A stretch of 6,072 nucleotides of DNA, taken from Methanoculleus sp. (GTDB lineage Archaea > Halobacteriota > Methanomicrobia > Methanomicrobiales > Methanoculleaceae). The stretch lies in NCBI GenBank assembly GCA_028698765.1, contig JAQVVW010000102.1, positions 1 to 6,072 on the forward strand. The letters run 5' to 3'. This document shows, piece after piece, positions 1-6,072 of the stretch. Positions within the stretch are counted from its first letter, which is position 1. Every line of letters starts with the position of its first letter. Under the pieces are notes generated by a model. The model searched no databases and was not told where the DNA came from. It saw only the letters and a program-made list of their open reading frames with translations. Made by a program: the position numbers and the translations under genes.

Positions 1-141
1 TCTGGCCTTCTCGATAACTTCGACGAATCTATCCAGACGATCATTGAGCAACTCAAGACTCTCACCCTCACCAATCAGAAACTCCGCGCTGCCCGCGACC
101 TCCTCCTCCCCCGCCTGATGAATGGAGAGATTACTGTATGA
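1..141 (+). CDS. hsdS: Type I restriction-modification specificity subunit HsdS, C-terminal end (5' truncated by window)
   Basis: Only the last 46 codons are present, in the frame that starts at base 1 and stops at TGA 139-141. HsdS gives a type I RM complex its DNA sequence specificity and links two HsdM subunits. The visible tail is a helical segment (LLDNF, then IIEQLKTL) followed by the signature end of HsdS proteins, LRAARDLLLPRLMNGEI. That motif ends the second conserved helical spacer, and both target-recognition domains lie outside the window. The call rests on this motif plus the intact hsdR downstream. The stop overlaps the next start by four bases (ATGA), so the next gene is probably translationally coupled. 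The recognition sequence cannot be inferred from what is visible. Confidence 0.88.
   Translation, partial: SGLLDNFDESIQTIIEQLKTLTLTNQKLRAARDLLLPRLMNGEITV
124..129 (+). promoter_or_regulatory. Ribosome binding site for the DUF262/AlbA_2 gene
   Basis: GGAGAG lies inside the last hsdS codons, 8 bases before the ATG at 138. It supports that ATG as the true start and indicates translation from the hsdS transcript rather than from a separate promoter. I see no promoter between the two genes, since they overlap. Confidence 0.5.
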
Positions 142-2390
142 GTGACACCGTTTTTACCAAAGTTGATTACGACCTCAATTCGCTGGTCAAGTACATTGAA
201 ATGGGCATAATAGGCCTCCCTGATATCCAGCGGCCGTTCGTATGGAAGAATGCGAAGGTCCGTGACCTCTTCGATTCCATGTATCGTGGCTACCCGGTAG
301 GTTATCTGCTGCTATGGCGCAACGGCCTCGCCGACGACCGTACCATAGGTACGGACGTCAAGCAAAAATCGGCGCAACTGGTGGTCGTTGACGGGCAACA
401 GCGGCTCACATCGCTCTATGCAGTGGTCAGAGGGGTACCTGTCGTTAGAGCAAACTACGCTATTGAGCGGATCTACATCGCCTTCAACCCGCTGGAAGAA
501 CGATTCGAGGTTGCTGACGCTGCTATCCGACGCGATAAAGCATTTATCCCGGATATTTCTCAGATCTGGAACAATGACACCGATATCTTCGAGGTGGTCG
601 ACGACCACCTTGAAGGGTTGCGAACCTCGCGTGATGTGACGGAAGAAGAAACTAAGCGCATTCGAAAGTCCATCTCGAAACTGCAGTCACTGACGACCTT
701 TCCTTTCACCGCTCTGGAACTGGCAGCAGACATATCCGAAGAAGATGTTTCCGATGTCTTTGTCCGCATCAACAGCAAGGGCACCCCGCTCAACCAGGCA
801 GACTTCATCCTGACGCTGATGTCTGTCTTCTGGGATGAGGGGCGGGCTGAACTGGAACGTTTCTGCCGTGAGGCGCGTCAACCCACCAAAGGAACGGCCT
901 CACCGTTCAACTACTTCATCGAACCGGGGCCGGCACAGTTGCTGCGTGTCAGTGTCGGTCTGGCGTTCAAACGTGCTCGCTTGCAGTACGTATACTCCAT
1001 CCTGCGGGGGAAAGATCTTGAGACCGAGCAGTTCAGCGACGAACGCCGGATAGAGCAGTTTGGCAGGCTCAAAGACGCCCAATCACGCGTGCTCAACATC
1101 CAGCACTGGCATGATTTCCTGAACTGCATCCGGCTTGCGGGTTTCCGCAGCGGCAAGATGATCAGTTCTCAGAACAACCTGCTGTTCTCGTACATCCTGT
1201 ACTTGATCGGTCGCACGGAGATCAGAGTTGACGAGTTTACCCTTCGCAAGACGATCGCGCAGTGGTTCTTTATGTCAGCGGTGACCGGGCGCTACACAGG
1301 GTCGCCGGAATCGGCGCTGGAATCCGATCTTGCCCGCCTGCGTGATGTTGACACCCCTGAGATGTTCGTCGGCCGCCTTCAGAGCATCTGCGACATCTCC
1401 CTGACCAATGACTTCTGGGACGTGACGCTGCCAAACGACCTGGCGACGTCCTCTCCCCGCAGCCCGTCACTGTTTGCGTACTACGCCGCCCTGGTCCTGC
1501 TTGACGCCCGGGCATTATTCTCCAACGCCAAGGTGGGAGACCTCCTGGACCCGGCAATTCATGCCGTCCGCTCGACAGTCGAGCAGCATCACCTTTATCC
1601 AAAAGCTCACCTGGCTACCTTGAACATTACAGATACACGCGAGATCAATCAGATTGCCAACTACGCCTACGTCGAATGGGGAGATAACAATAAAATAGCG
1701 GATCAGGCTCCGGTTGATTACCTCCCGCAGTTGAAGGCACGCTTCACCCGCCCCGAACTGGCTGATATGTATCATTACCATGCCCTGCCGGAGAACTGGG
1801 AACTGATGGATTATCATACGTTCCTTGAACACCGGCGGGAATCGATGGCGCAGATCATTCACGAGGGTTATCAGAGGCTGGTCATTGGAAGCGAGTTGAA
1901 ACCCGAGACAGAGGCGTTTGATCTATCTTTTATAGTCGACTACGGCGAATCAGAGTCAGTAGAGTTCAAGGCAACCCTGCGCACCAATCTACATACCGGT
2001 GCGGTAGACACGCGGATGGAGATGGCGGTTCTGAAGACACTGGCGGGTTTCCTGAATACTGGTGGAGGCACGCTGGTTATCGGCATGCTTGACGACGGCA
2101 CACCGCTGGGCCTAGGAACTGATGGATTCCCAAGCGAAGACAAGATGAGTCTACACCTCGTCAACATCGTCAAGGCACGAATCAGCCCGCAGGCCTTGAC
2201 AGCCATGCACATGCACTTCGAAGATTATGACGGAGAACGCGTGATGGTTTTACGCTGCCAGAAGTCGCCGGTCGCTGTTTTCGTGAAGGATGGCGAACAC
2301 GAGCGCTTCTATGTGCGTACCGGCCCTTCCACGACCGAACTGAAGGCAAGCCAGACGCAGGATTACATCAAGCAGAGGTTTGACAATTGA
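138..2390 (+). CDS. DUF262 (GmrSD-type) protein with HNH-like motif and C-terminal AlbA_2 (Schlafen-type) domain
   Basis: This is a large three-part protein of 750 residues. Residues 1 to about 235 are a DUF262/GmrS-like domain: QRPFVW at 31-36, DGQQR at 85-89 (the ParB/sulfiredoxin-like nucleotide site of the family) and FVRINSKGTPL at 208-218. A helical middle contains WFFM (376-379) and GRYTGSPESALESDL (384-398), typical of COG3472-type DUF262 proteins. An HNH-like segment follows: EQHHLYPKA at 482-490, with N508, N517 and N518 downstream. Residues about 603-745 form an AlbA_2 domain: ESVEFK (606-611), FLNTGGGTLVIG (638-649) and YVRTG (725-729). GmrSD and BrxU, built on DUF262 and DUF1524, are NTP-dependent nucleases that cut modified DNA; AlbA_2 occurs in Schlafen and other nucleic-acid-binding proteins. 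By inference this is a type IV-like or RNA/DNA-sensing defence effector, working with or beside the type I system. It overlaps both neighbours by four bases and its GC is lower than that of hsdR. Domain calls are firm; the substrate is unknown. Confidence 0.93.
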   Translation: MSDTVFTKVDYDLNSLVKYIEMGIIGLPDIQRPFVWKNAKVRDLFDSMYRGYPVGYLLLWRNGLADDRTIGTDVKQKSAQLVVVDGQQRLTSLYAVVRGVPVVRANYAIERIYIAFNPLEERFEVADAAIRRDKAFIPDISQIWNNDTDIFEVVDDHLEGLRTSRDVTEEETKRIRKSISKLQSLTTFPFTALELAADISEEDVSDVFVRINSKGTPLNQADFILTLMSVFWDEGRAELERFCREARQPTKGTASPFNYFIEPGPAQLLRVSVGLAFKRARLQYVYSILRGKDLETEQFSDERRIEQFGRLKDAQSRVLNIQHWHDFLNCIRLAGFRSGKMISSQNNLLFSYILYLIGRTEIRVDEFTLRKTIAQWFFMSAVTGRYTGSPESALESDLARLRDVDTPEMFVGRLQSICDISLTNDFWDVTLPNDLATSSPRSPSLFAYYAALVLLDARALFSNAKVGDLLDPAIHAVRSTVEQHHLYPKAHLATLNITDTREINQIANYAYVEWGDNNKIADQAPVDYLPQLKARFTRPELADMYHYHALPENWELMDYHTFLEHRRESMAQIIHEGYQRLVIGSELKPETEAFDLSFIVDYGESESVEFKATLRTNLHTGAVDTRMEMAVLKTLAGFLNTGGGTLVIGMLDDGTPLGLGTDGFPSEDKMSLHLVNIVKARISPQALTAMHMHFEDYDGERVMVLRCQKSPVAVFVKDGEHERFYVRTGPSTTELKASQTQDYIKQRFDN
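2374..2379 (+). promoter_or_regulatory. Ribosome binding site fixing the TTG start of hsdR
   Basis: AGAGGT sits 7 bases before TTG 2387-2389, within the last codons of the upstream gene. It decides the hsdR start. The next in-frame ATG is at residue 83, which would remove the conserved EDTLVQRTTAKYLEQ region of the HsdR N-terminus. A TTG start with a good Shine-Dalgarno and a four-base TTGA overlap suggests coupled, possibly throttled, HsdR synthesis. Confidence 0.55.
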
Positions 2391-5300
2391 CCACTGGCGC
2401 TTACACCGAGGACACCCTCGTCCAGCGGACCACAGCCAAATATCTGGAGCAGCACCTCGGGTGGGACTCGGCGTACGCCTACAACAAGGAAAAATTCGGC
2501 CCGAACAGTCTCCTCGGCCGCTCATCCGACCGGGAAGTCGTCCTGACGCGCTACCTCCGGGAGAAACTGGTCGAACTGAACCCCGGCCTCCCCCGCGAGG
2601 CCTACGACGATGCCGTGCGCCAGATCGTCGCGATGCCGGCGACGCAATCGGTGGCCGCGACGAACCGCGAGAAGTACGACCTCCTCCGCGACGGCGTGCA
2701 GGTCATGTTCCGCAACGATAAAGGCGAGCGGATGCGGCAGCGCCTCCGGGTCTTTGACTTTACAGAGCCGGCAAATAACCACTTCCTCTCTGTCCGGGAG
2801 CTCTGGGTCCGGGGCGACCTCTACCGCCGGCGGGCCGACATCGTGGGGTTCGTCAACGGCCTCCCGTTGCTCTTCATGGAATTGAAGAACGTCCACCGGG
2901 ATATCCGGGCGGCATACGAGCAGAACTTCAAGGACTACAAAGACACGGTCCCGCACCTCTTCCACCACAACGCCTTCGTCGTGCTCGCGAACGGCGTGGA
3001 CGCGAAGATCGGTTCGCTGACCAGCCGTTTCGAGCACTTTCACGAGTGGAAGCGACTTATCGAGGACGAACCGGGCGTGGTGGATATGGAAACGCTCCTC
3101 AAGGGGGTATGCGAGAAGAAGAACTTCATGGACCTCTTCGAGAACTTCATCCTCTTTGACGACCCCCTCGGCGAACCAAAGAAGATCCTCGCCCGCAACC
3201 ACCAGTTCCTCGGCGTCAACCGCGCCATCGAGGCGGTAAAGGACCGCAGAAACCGCCAGGGCAAACTGGGCGTCTTCTGGCATACCCAGGGGGCAGGCAA
3301 GAGTTACTCGATGGTGATGTTCACGCGGAAGGTTCACCGCAAACTCGGCGGCAACTACACGTTCCTCGTGCTGACCGACCGCGACGACCTGGATACGCAG
3401 ATCTACAAGACGTTTGCCAGGTGCGGCGTTGTGGATAACGACCGTGACCCGTGCCGGGCGGCGAGCGGCGACCACCTCAGCCGCCTGCTCGCGGAGCACA
3501 AGTCGTACATCTTCTCGCTCGTCCAGAAGTTCAACCGGGAAGTCGAGCCGGAGCAGCCCTATAGCCCGCGGGACGACATCATCGTCATCACGGACGAGGC
3601 GCACCGGACCCAGTACGGAAAACTGGCGCTCAACATGCGTAACGCCCTCCCGAACGCCAGTTACATCGGGTTCACGGGCACGCCGCTGATGAAAAGTGAC
3701 GAGATCACGCGGCAGGTCTTCGGGGATTACGTCTCGACGTACGACTTCCAGCGGGCAGTCAACGATAAGGCCACGGTCCCGCTCTACTACGACGCCCGGG
3801 GCGAGAAACTCGGCGTGGCCATAGGCAACCTGAACGAGCGGATCGCCGGAGTGCTCGAAGAACTGGAGATGAACGGCATCGATACGGAGCAGCGGCTGGA
3901 ACGGGAACTCAAGCGGGACTACCACATAATCACCGCAGAAAGAAGGCTCGACCAGGTGGCCCGCGACTTCGTCAGGCACTACTCGACGGCCTGGGAGACC
4001 GGCAAGGCGATGCTGGTCTGCATCGATAAGGTGACCTGCGTGCGGATGCACGGCCTCATTAGCACCTACTGGGCAAAGCGCATCGCCGATCTGGAGAACG
4101 AGATCTCCTGGACAACCGACGAACAGGAGGAGATCTACCTGCGGCGACAGATCGAATGGATGCGCGAGACCCGCATGGCCGTCGTGATAAGCGAAGAGCA
4201 GGGCGAAGTAGATACGTTCCGCAGGTGGAATCTGGACATAACCCCACACCGCCGCCTGATCAAGGAAGGGATTAATATCCCGGAGTCCATGCGGGAACAG
4301 CCCCGGTTCCGCACCATGCAGCGGCTGGCGCTCGACGATGCCTTCAAGGAGGGAGAACACCCGTTCCGGATCGCGATCGTCTGCGCAATGTGGCTGACGG
4401 GGTTCGATGTTCCGAGCCTGTCCACGCTGTACCTGGATAAATCGCTCAAGGAGCATACGTTGATGCAGGCCATTGCCCGGGCTAACCGCGTAAACGAGGG
4501 CAAGAACAACGGTCTGATCGTGGACTACTGTGGCATCCTTGAGAGTCTGCGTAAAGCCCTCGCAACGTTTGCAGGAACCGGGAGTGGGAGGAAACTTGAG
4601 CCCGCAAGGCCTGATAGGGAACTGCTGGCCGACCTTGCAGAGGCGATCGCGCTCATCCGGACGTTTCTCGCCGAACGCGGCGCACCGCTCGATAACATCA
4701 TCTCATGGACGGGCTTTGCGCGGAACGCAGCCATCCTTGCCGCCAAGGAAGCGGTCAACGAGAACGACGAGACACGGAAACGATTCGAGATCATGTGCCG
4801 GGCGGTCTTCACGAAGTTCAAGGCCTGCATCAACGTGGAGGGGATCAACGCTCATCGCAGGGATTACGACGCGATCACCATCGTTTACCGGAGCCTGCAG
4901 CAGGACCGTGATAACGCGGATATCACCGGGATCCTTCGCCGGTTGCAGGGGGTGGTCGATGAAGCGATCGAGACCCGGTCGGATAGTATCACCGAAGAGA
5001 CCGCACCATACGACATCAGCAAGATCGATTTCGACCGGCTCCGACAGGAGTTTGAACGATGCCCGGCAAAACGCACAACCGTCCAGGATCTCAGACAGGC
5101 CATCGATAAACGACTCCTGCGGCTCCTGCAGCAGAACCCGTTGCGCACGGATTTTCAACGGCACTATGAGGAGATCGTGGCCGGATACAACCAGGAGAAG
5201 GATCGAGTGACCATCGAGAAGACCTTCGAGGCCCTGATCCAGTTCATGAACCAGATGGGAGAGGAGGAAAGCCGGGCCGTGCGCGAAGGGCTTGACGAGG

Positions 5301-5623
5301 AATCACTGGCCATCTTCGACCTCTTAAAGAGGCCGGATCTCTCGCCCGGTGAGATCCAGCGCATCAAGAACGTGGCCGTCGAACTGCTCAAAACCCTTAA
5401 AGCAGAAAAACTTCGCATTGATCACTGGCGCGACAAGGAAGCCACTCGCGACGCCGTCCGGCTTGCCATCCGTGATTTTCTGTGGAGTGACGCAACCGGT
5501 CTCCCTGTAGATCACTACACCGAAGACGACGTACAGGCCAGAGCAGACGATGTCTACCGCCATATATACCGTGCTTATCCTGCGCTCCCCTCACCGTTCT
5601 ACGAAGAGAGCGCAGCAGCGTGA
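2387..5623 (+). CDS. hsdR: Type I restriction enzyme R subunit HsdR (nuclease plus SF2 translocase)
   Basis: This is the motor and cutting subunit of the type I complex. It joins HsdM/HsdS, pumps DNA using ATP, and cleaves unmethylated DNA away from the recognition site. The N-terminal domain holds a PD-(D/E)XK nuclease: D151, E165-L-K167 and Q179. As I recall, the EcoR124I catalytic residues carry these same three numbers (D151, E165, K167). The two RecA-like motor domains follow: Walker A GAGKS (302-306), LTDRDDLD (329-336), DEAH (403-406), GFTGTP (428-433), MWLTGFD (668-674) and QAIARANR (694-701). Residues about 730-1078 are the helical C-terminal region used for complex assembly. The length of 1078 is normal for the family and I see no frameshift or lost catalytic residue, so it should be active. 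Start is TTG, overlapping the previous stop; the stop itself lies in GTGA. GC falls from the 5' to the 3' part of the gene in hand-counted samples (77% at 2581-2640, 52% at 4981-5040). Confidence 0.97.
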   Translation: MTTGAYTEDTLVQRTTAKYLEQHLGWDSAYAYNKEKFGPNSLLGRSSDREVVLTRYLREKLVELNPGLPREAYDDAVRQIVAMPATQSVAATNREKYDLLRDGVQVMFRNDKGERMRQRLRVFDFTEPANNHFLSVRELWVRGDLYRRRADIVGFVNGLPLLFMELKNVHRDIRAAYEQNFKDYKDTVPHLFHHNAFVVLANGVDAKIGSLTSRFEHFHEWKRLIEDEPGVVDMETLLKGVCEKKNFMDLFENFILFDDPLGEPKKILARNHQFLGVNRAIEAVKDRRNRQGKLGVFWHTQGAGKSYSMVMFTRKVHRKLGGNYTFLVLTDRDDLDTQIYKTFARCGVVDNDRDPCRAASGDHLSRLLAEHKSYIFSLVQKFNREVEPEQPYSPRDDIIVITDEAHRTQYGKLALNMRNALPNASYIGFTGTPLMKSDEITRQVFGDYVSTYDFQRAVNDKATVPLYYDARGEKLGVAIGNLNERIAGVLEELEMNGIDTEQRLERELKRDYHIITAERRLDQVARDFVRHYSTAWETGKAMLVCIDKVTCVRMHGLISTYWAKRIADLENEISWTTDEQEEIYLRRQIEWMRETRMAVVISEEQGEVDTFRRWNLDITPHRRLIKEGINIPESMREQPRFRTMQRLALDDAFKEGEHPFRIAIVCAMWLTGFDVPSLSTLYLDKSLKEHTLMQAIARANRVNEGKNNGLIVDYCGILESLRKALATFAGTGSGRKLEPARPDRELLADLAEAIALIRTFLAERGAPLDNIISWTGFARNAAILAAKEAVNENDETRKRFEIMCRAVFTKFKACINVEGINAHRRDYDAITIVYRSLQQDRDNADITGILRRLQGVVDEAIETRSDSITEETAPYDISKIDFDRLRQEFERCPAKRTTVQDLRQAIDKRLLRLLQQNPLRTDFQRHYEEIVAGYNQEKDRVTIEKTFEALIQFMNQMGEEESRAVREGLDEESLAIFDLLKRPDLSPGEIQRIKNVAVELLKTLKAEKLRIDHWRDKEATRDAVRLAIRDFLWSDATGLPVDHYTEDDVQARADDVYRHIYRAYPALPSPFYEESAAA

Positions 5624-5658
5624 TCCGGGTGAAGAACGCGGTGGTGGATGTGGATTAA
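5620..5658 (+). pseudogene. Possible 12-codon stump of a lost operon gene following hsdR
   Basis: GTG 5620-5622 overlaps the hsdR stop as GTGA, the same four-base arrangement as the two upstream junctions. It has a weak GAGAG 9 bases upstream (5606-5610). The frame reads (M)IRVKNAVVDVD and stops at TAA 5656-5658. In many type I RM operons a YgjP-like M48 (DUF45) metallopeptidase gene follows hsdR, and its N-terminus often has a short beta strand ending in a VDV-like sequence before an RK-rich stretch. By inference this could be the remaining start of such a gene. A frame this short can arise by chance, and I cannot prove ancestry. Confidence 0.25.
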
Positions 5659-5660
5659 CC

Positions 5661-5678
5661 CGGTAGGGTGAACTACCG
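5661..5678. other. Hairpin in the convergent hsdR/glnA gap, resembling an IS200/IS605-type element end
   Basis: A perfect 6-bp inverted repeat, CGGTAG and CTACCG, encloses the 6-base loop GGTGAA. On the - strand the sequence continues as GGGGCGGTAGTTCACCC. From memory this resembles the end of IS1341/TnpB-type elements (a GC-rich stem, then GTAGTTCAC). No tnpA or tnpB is present. The hairpin is visible directly. The mobile-element origin is an inference, and the hairpin could instead be part of a bidirectional 3' end structure. Confidence 0.35.
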
Positions 5679-5682
5679 CCCC

Positions 5683-5691
5683 AAAAAGAGG
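5683..5691 (-). terminator. Possible T-tract terminator of glnA
   Basis: Read on the - strand, CCTCTTTTTG follows the glnA stop directly. Five T residues lie at 5687-5683, then GGGG and the hairpin at 5678-5661. Archaeal RNA polymerase can stop at short T tracts without a hairpin. In bacteria the order (T tract before the hairpin) would not make a standard intrinsic terminator. Nothing comparable follows hsdR on the + strand. Confidence 0.25.
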
Positions 5692-6072
5692 TTAATACGT
5701 CGCCAGATACCGCTCAAGTTCCCAGGGGTGGACCGCCGTCCGGTATGCTTCCCACTCGGCTTCCGCGACGTTCGTGAGGGCCTCGACGACATGAGGGCCG
5801 AGCGCCCGGCAGATGAGGTCGTCGGCGAGCAGGGCCTGGTGGGCGTCATAGAGGTCGCCGGGGAGGGTCTCGATCCCGGCGCGCTTCCGGTCCTCGGGCG
5901 TCATATGGTAGATATTCGTATCGATGCCGGCGGGGGGTTCGATCTCCTCCCGGACACCCTCCATCCCGGCGGTGAGCATCGCGGCGAAGGCGAGGTAGGG
6001 GTTGCAGGTCGGGTCCGGGCTCCGGAACTCGACCCGGGTGCTGTTGCCGCGTGGCGTCGGGACGCGGACAAG
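5692..6072 (-). CDS. glnA: Glutamine synthetase type I, C-terminal part (5' end beyond window)
   Basis: GlnA makes glutamine from glutamate, ammonia and ATP in the cytoplasm and is the main ammonium-assimilating enzyme. The last 126 codons are present. The frame is open to base 6072, so the internal ATG at 5979 is not the start. Near the window edge the protein reads RVP, then TRVEFRSPDP and NPYLA. This is the conserved GS catalytic C-terminal block, with Glu and Arg matching the substrate-binding pair of RIEVRFPDP in enteric enzymes. NIYHMTPEDR and the ending HPWELERYLATY resemble the alpha group (Bacillus ends HPWEREQYMSQY). The segment lacks the NLYDLP-like adenylylation loop of the beta group, so feedback control rather than adenylylation is likely. 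It converges on hsdR, is unrelated to defence, is GC-rich, and probably marks the edge of the RM locus. Confidence 0.95.
   Translation of the reverse strand, partial: LVRVPTPRGNSTRVEFRSPDPTCNPYLAFAAMLTAGMEGVREEIEPPAGIDTNIYHMTPEDRKRAGIETLPGDLYDAHQALLADDLICRALGPHVVEALTNVAEAEWEAYRTAVHPWELERYLATY

Noticed and set aside
1270..1862. Two - strand frames of 110 and 115 codons within the DUF262 gene
   Set aside because: They have no ribosome site or motif, and they are antisense to the well-conserved middle and HNH segments.
2522..4456. A 644-codon open frame on the - strand antisense to hsdR
   Set aside because: It is the mirror of a GC-rich, strongly biased coding gene. Its product is low-complexity, rich in V, L, E, D and R, and shows no recognisable motif. 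The + strand frame there has all HsdR motifs.
4530..5210. A 226-codon + strand frame inside hsdR
   Set aside because: It is rich in R and S with no domain signature, and it overlaps the conserved helical C-terminal region of HsdR in another frame, so it is a shadow.
5625..5663. Inverted repeat CCGGGT/ACCCGG spanning the short frame after hsdR, as a terminator of hsdR
   Set aside because: It has only 6 bp with a 27-base loop, competes with the better hairpin at 5661-5678, and is not followed by a T tract on the + strand.
5692..5979. A separate 95-residue gene starting at the - strand ATG at 5979
   Set aside because: The frame stays open to the window edge and the added residues (TRVEFRSPDP, NPYLA) are GlnA catalytic sequence, so the ATG is internal to glnA.
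1..6072. CRISPR array, tRNA, rRNA, tandem repeats or a toxin-antitoxin pair
   Set aside because: Reading both strands showed no spaced direct repeats and no tRNA-like cloverleaf, and no small paired genes fit between the overlapping coding regions.

Overview
The window covers the 3' end of a type I restriction-modification (RM) operon and the start of what looks like flanking chromosome. On the + strand it reads: the last 46 codons of hsdS (specificity subunit), a 750-codon gene for a DUF262 (GmrSD-type) protein that carries an HNH-like motif and a C-terminal Schlafen-type AlbA_2 domain, and a complete 1078-codon hsdR (restriction/motor subunit). A convergent, incomplete glnA (glutamine synthetase) lies on the - strand at the right edge. 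hsdM is not in the window and presumably lies upstream of hsdS.

The + strand genes are tightly packed. hsdS and the DUF262 gene overlap by 4 bases (ATGA), and so do the DUF262 gene and hsdR (TTGA). Each internal start has a purine-rich Shine-Dalgarno sequence, so one polycistronic, translationally coupled transcript is likely. A third overlap (GTGA) at the hsdR stop opens a frame of only 12 codons, which may be the stump of a lost downstream operon gene. No other stretch exceeds 70 bases without a gene.

Functionally, HsdS with HsdM would methylate self DNA, and HsdR would translocate and cut unmethylated DNA. The DUF262/HNH/AlbA_2 protein looks like a second, modification-dependent (type IV-like) or nucleic-acid-sensing effector sited between the recognition and cleavage subunits. 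This fusion, placed inside the RM operon, is the most interesting part of the window.

The host cannot be fixed from this sequence alone. The GC-rich glnA and hsdR 5' half, the GAGGT-type ribosome sites and the alpha-type GlnA C-terminus would fit a GC-rich methanogenic euryarchaeon (Methanomicrobiales-like), but a bacterium is not excluded. Base composition is uneven: 60-base samples counted by hand gave about 48-53% GC in the DUF262 gene, 77% near the hsdR start, 52% in the hsdR 3' part and 62-73% in glnA. This suggests a mosaic defence locus next to a core gene.
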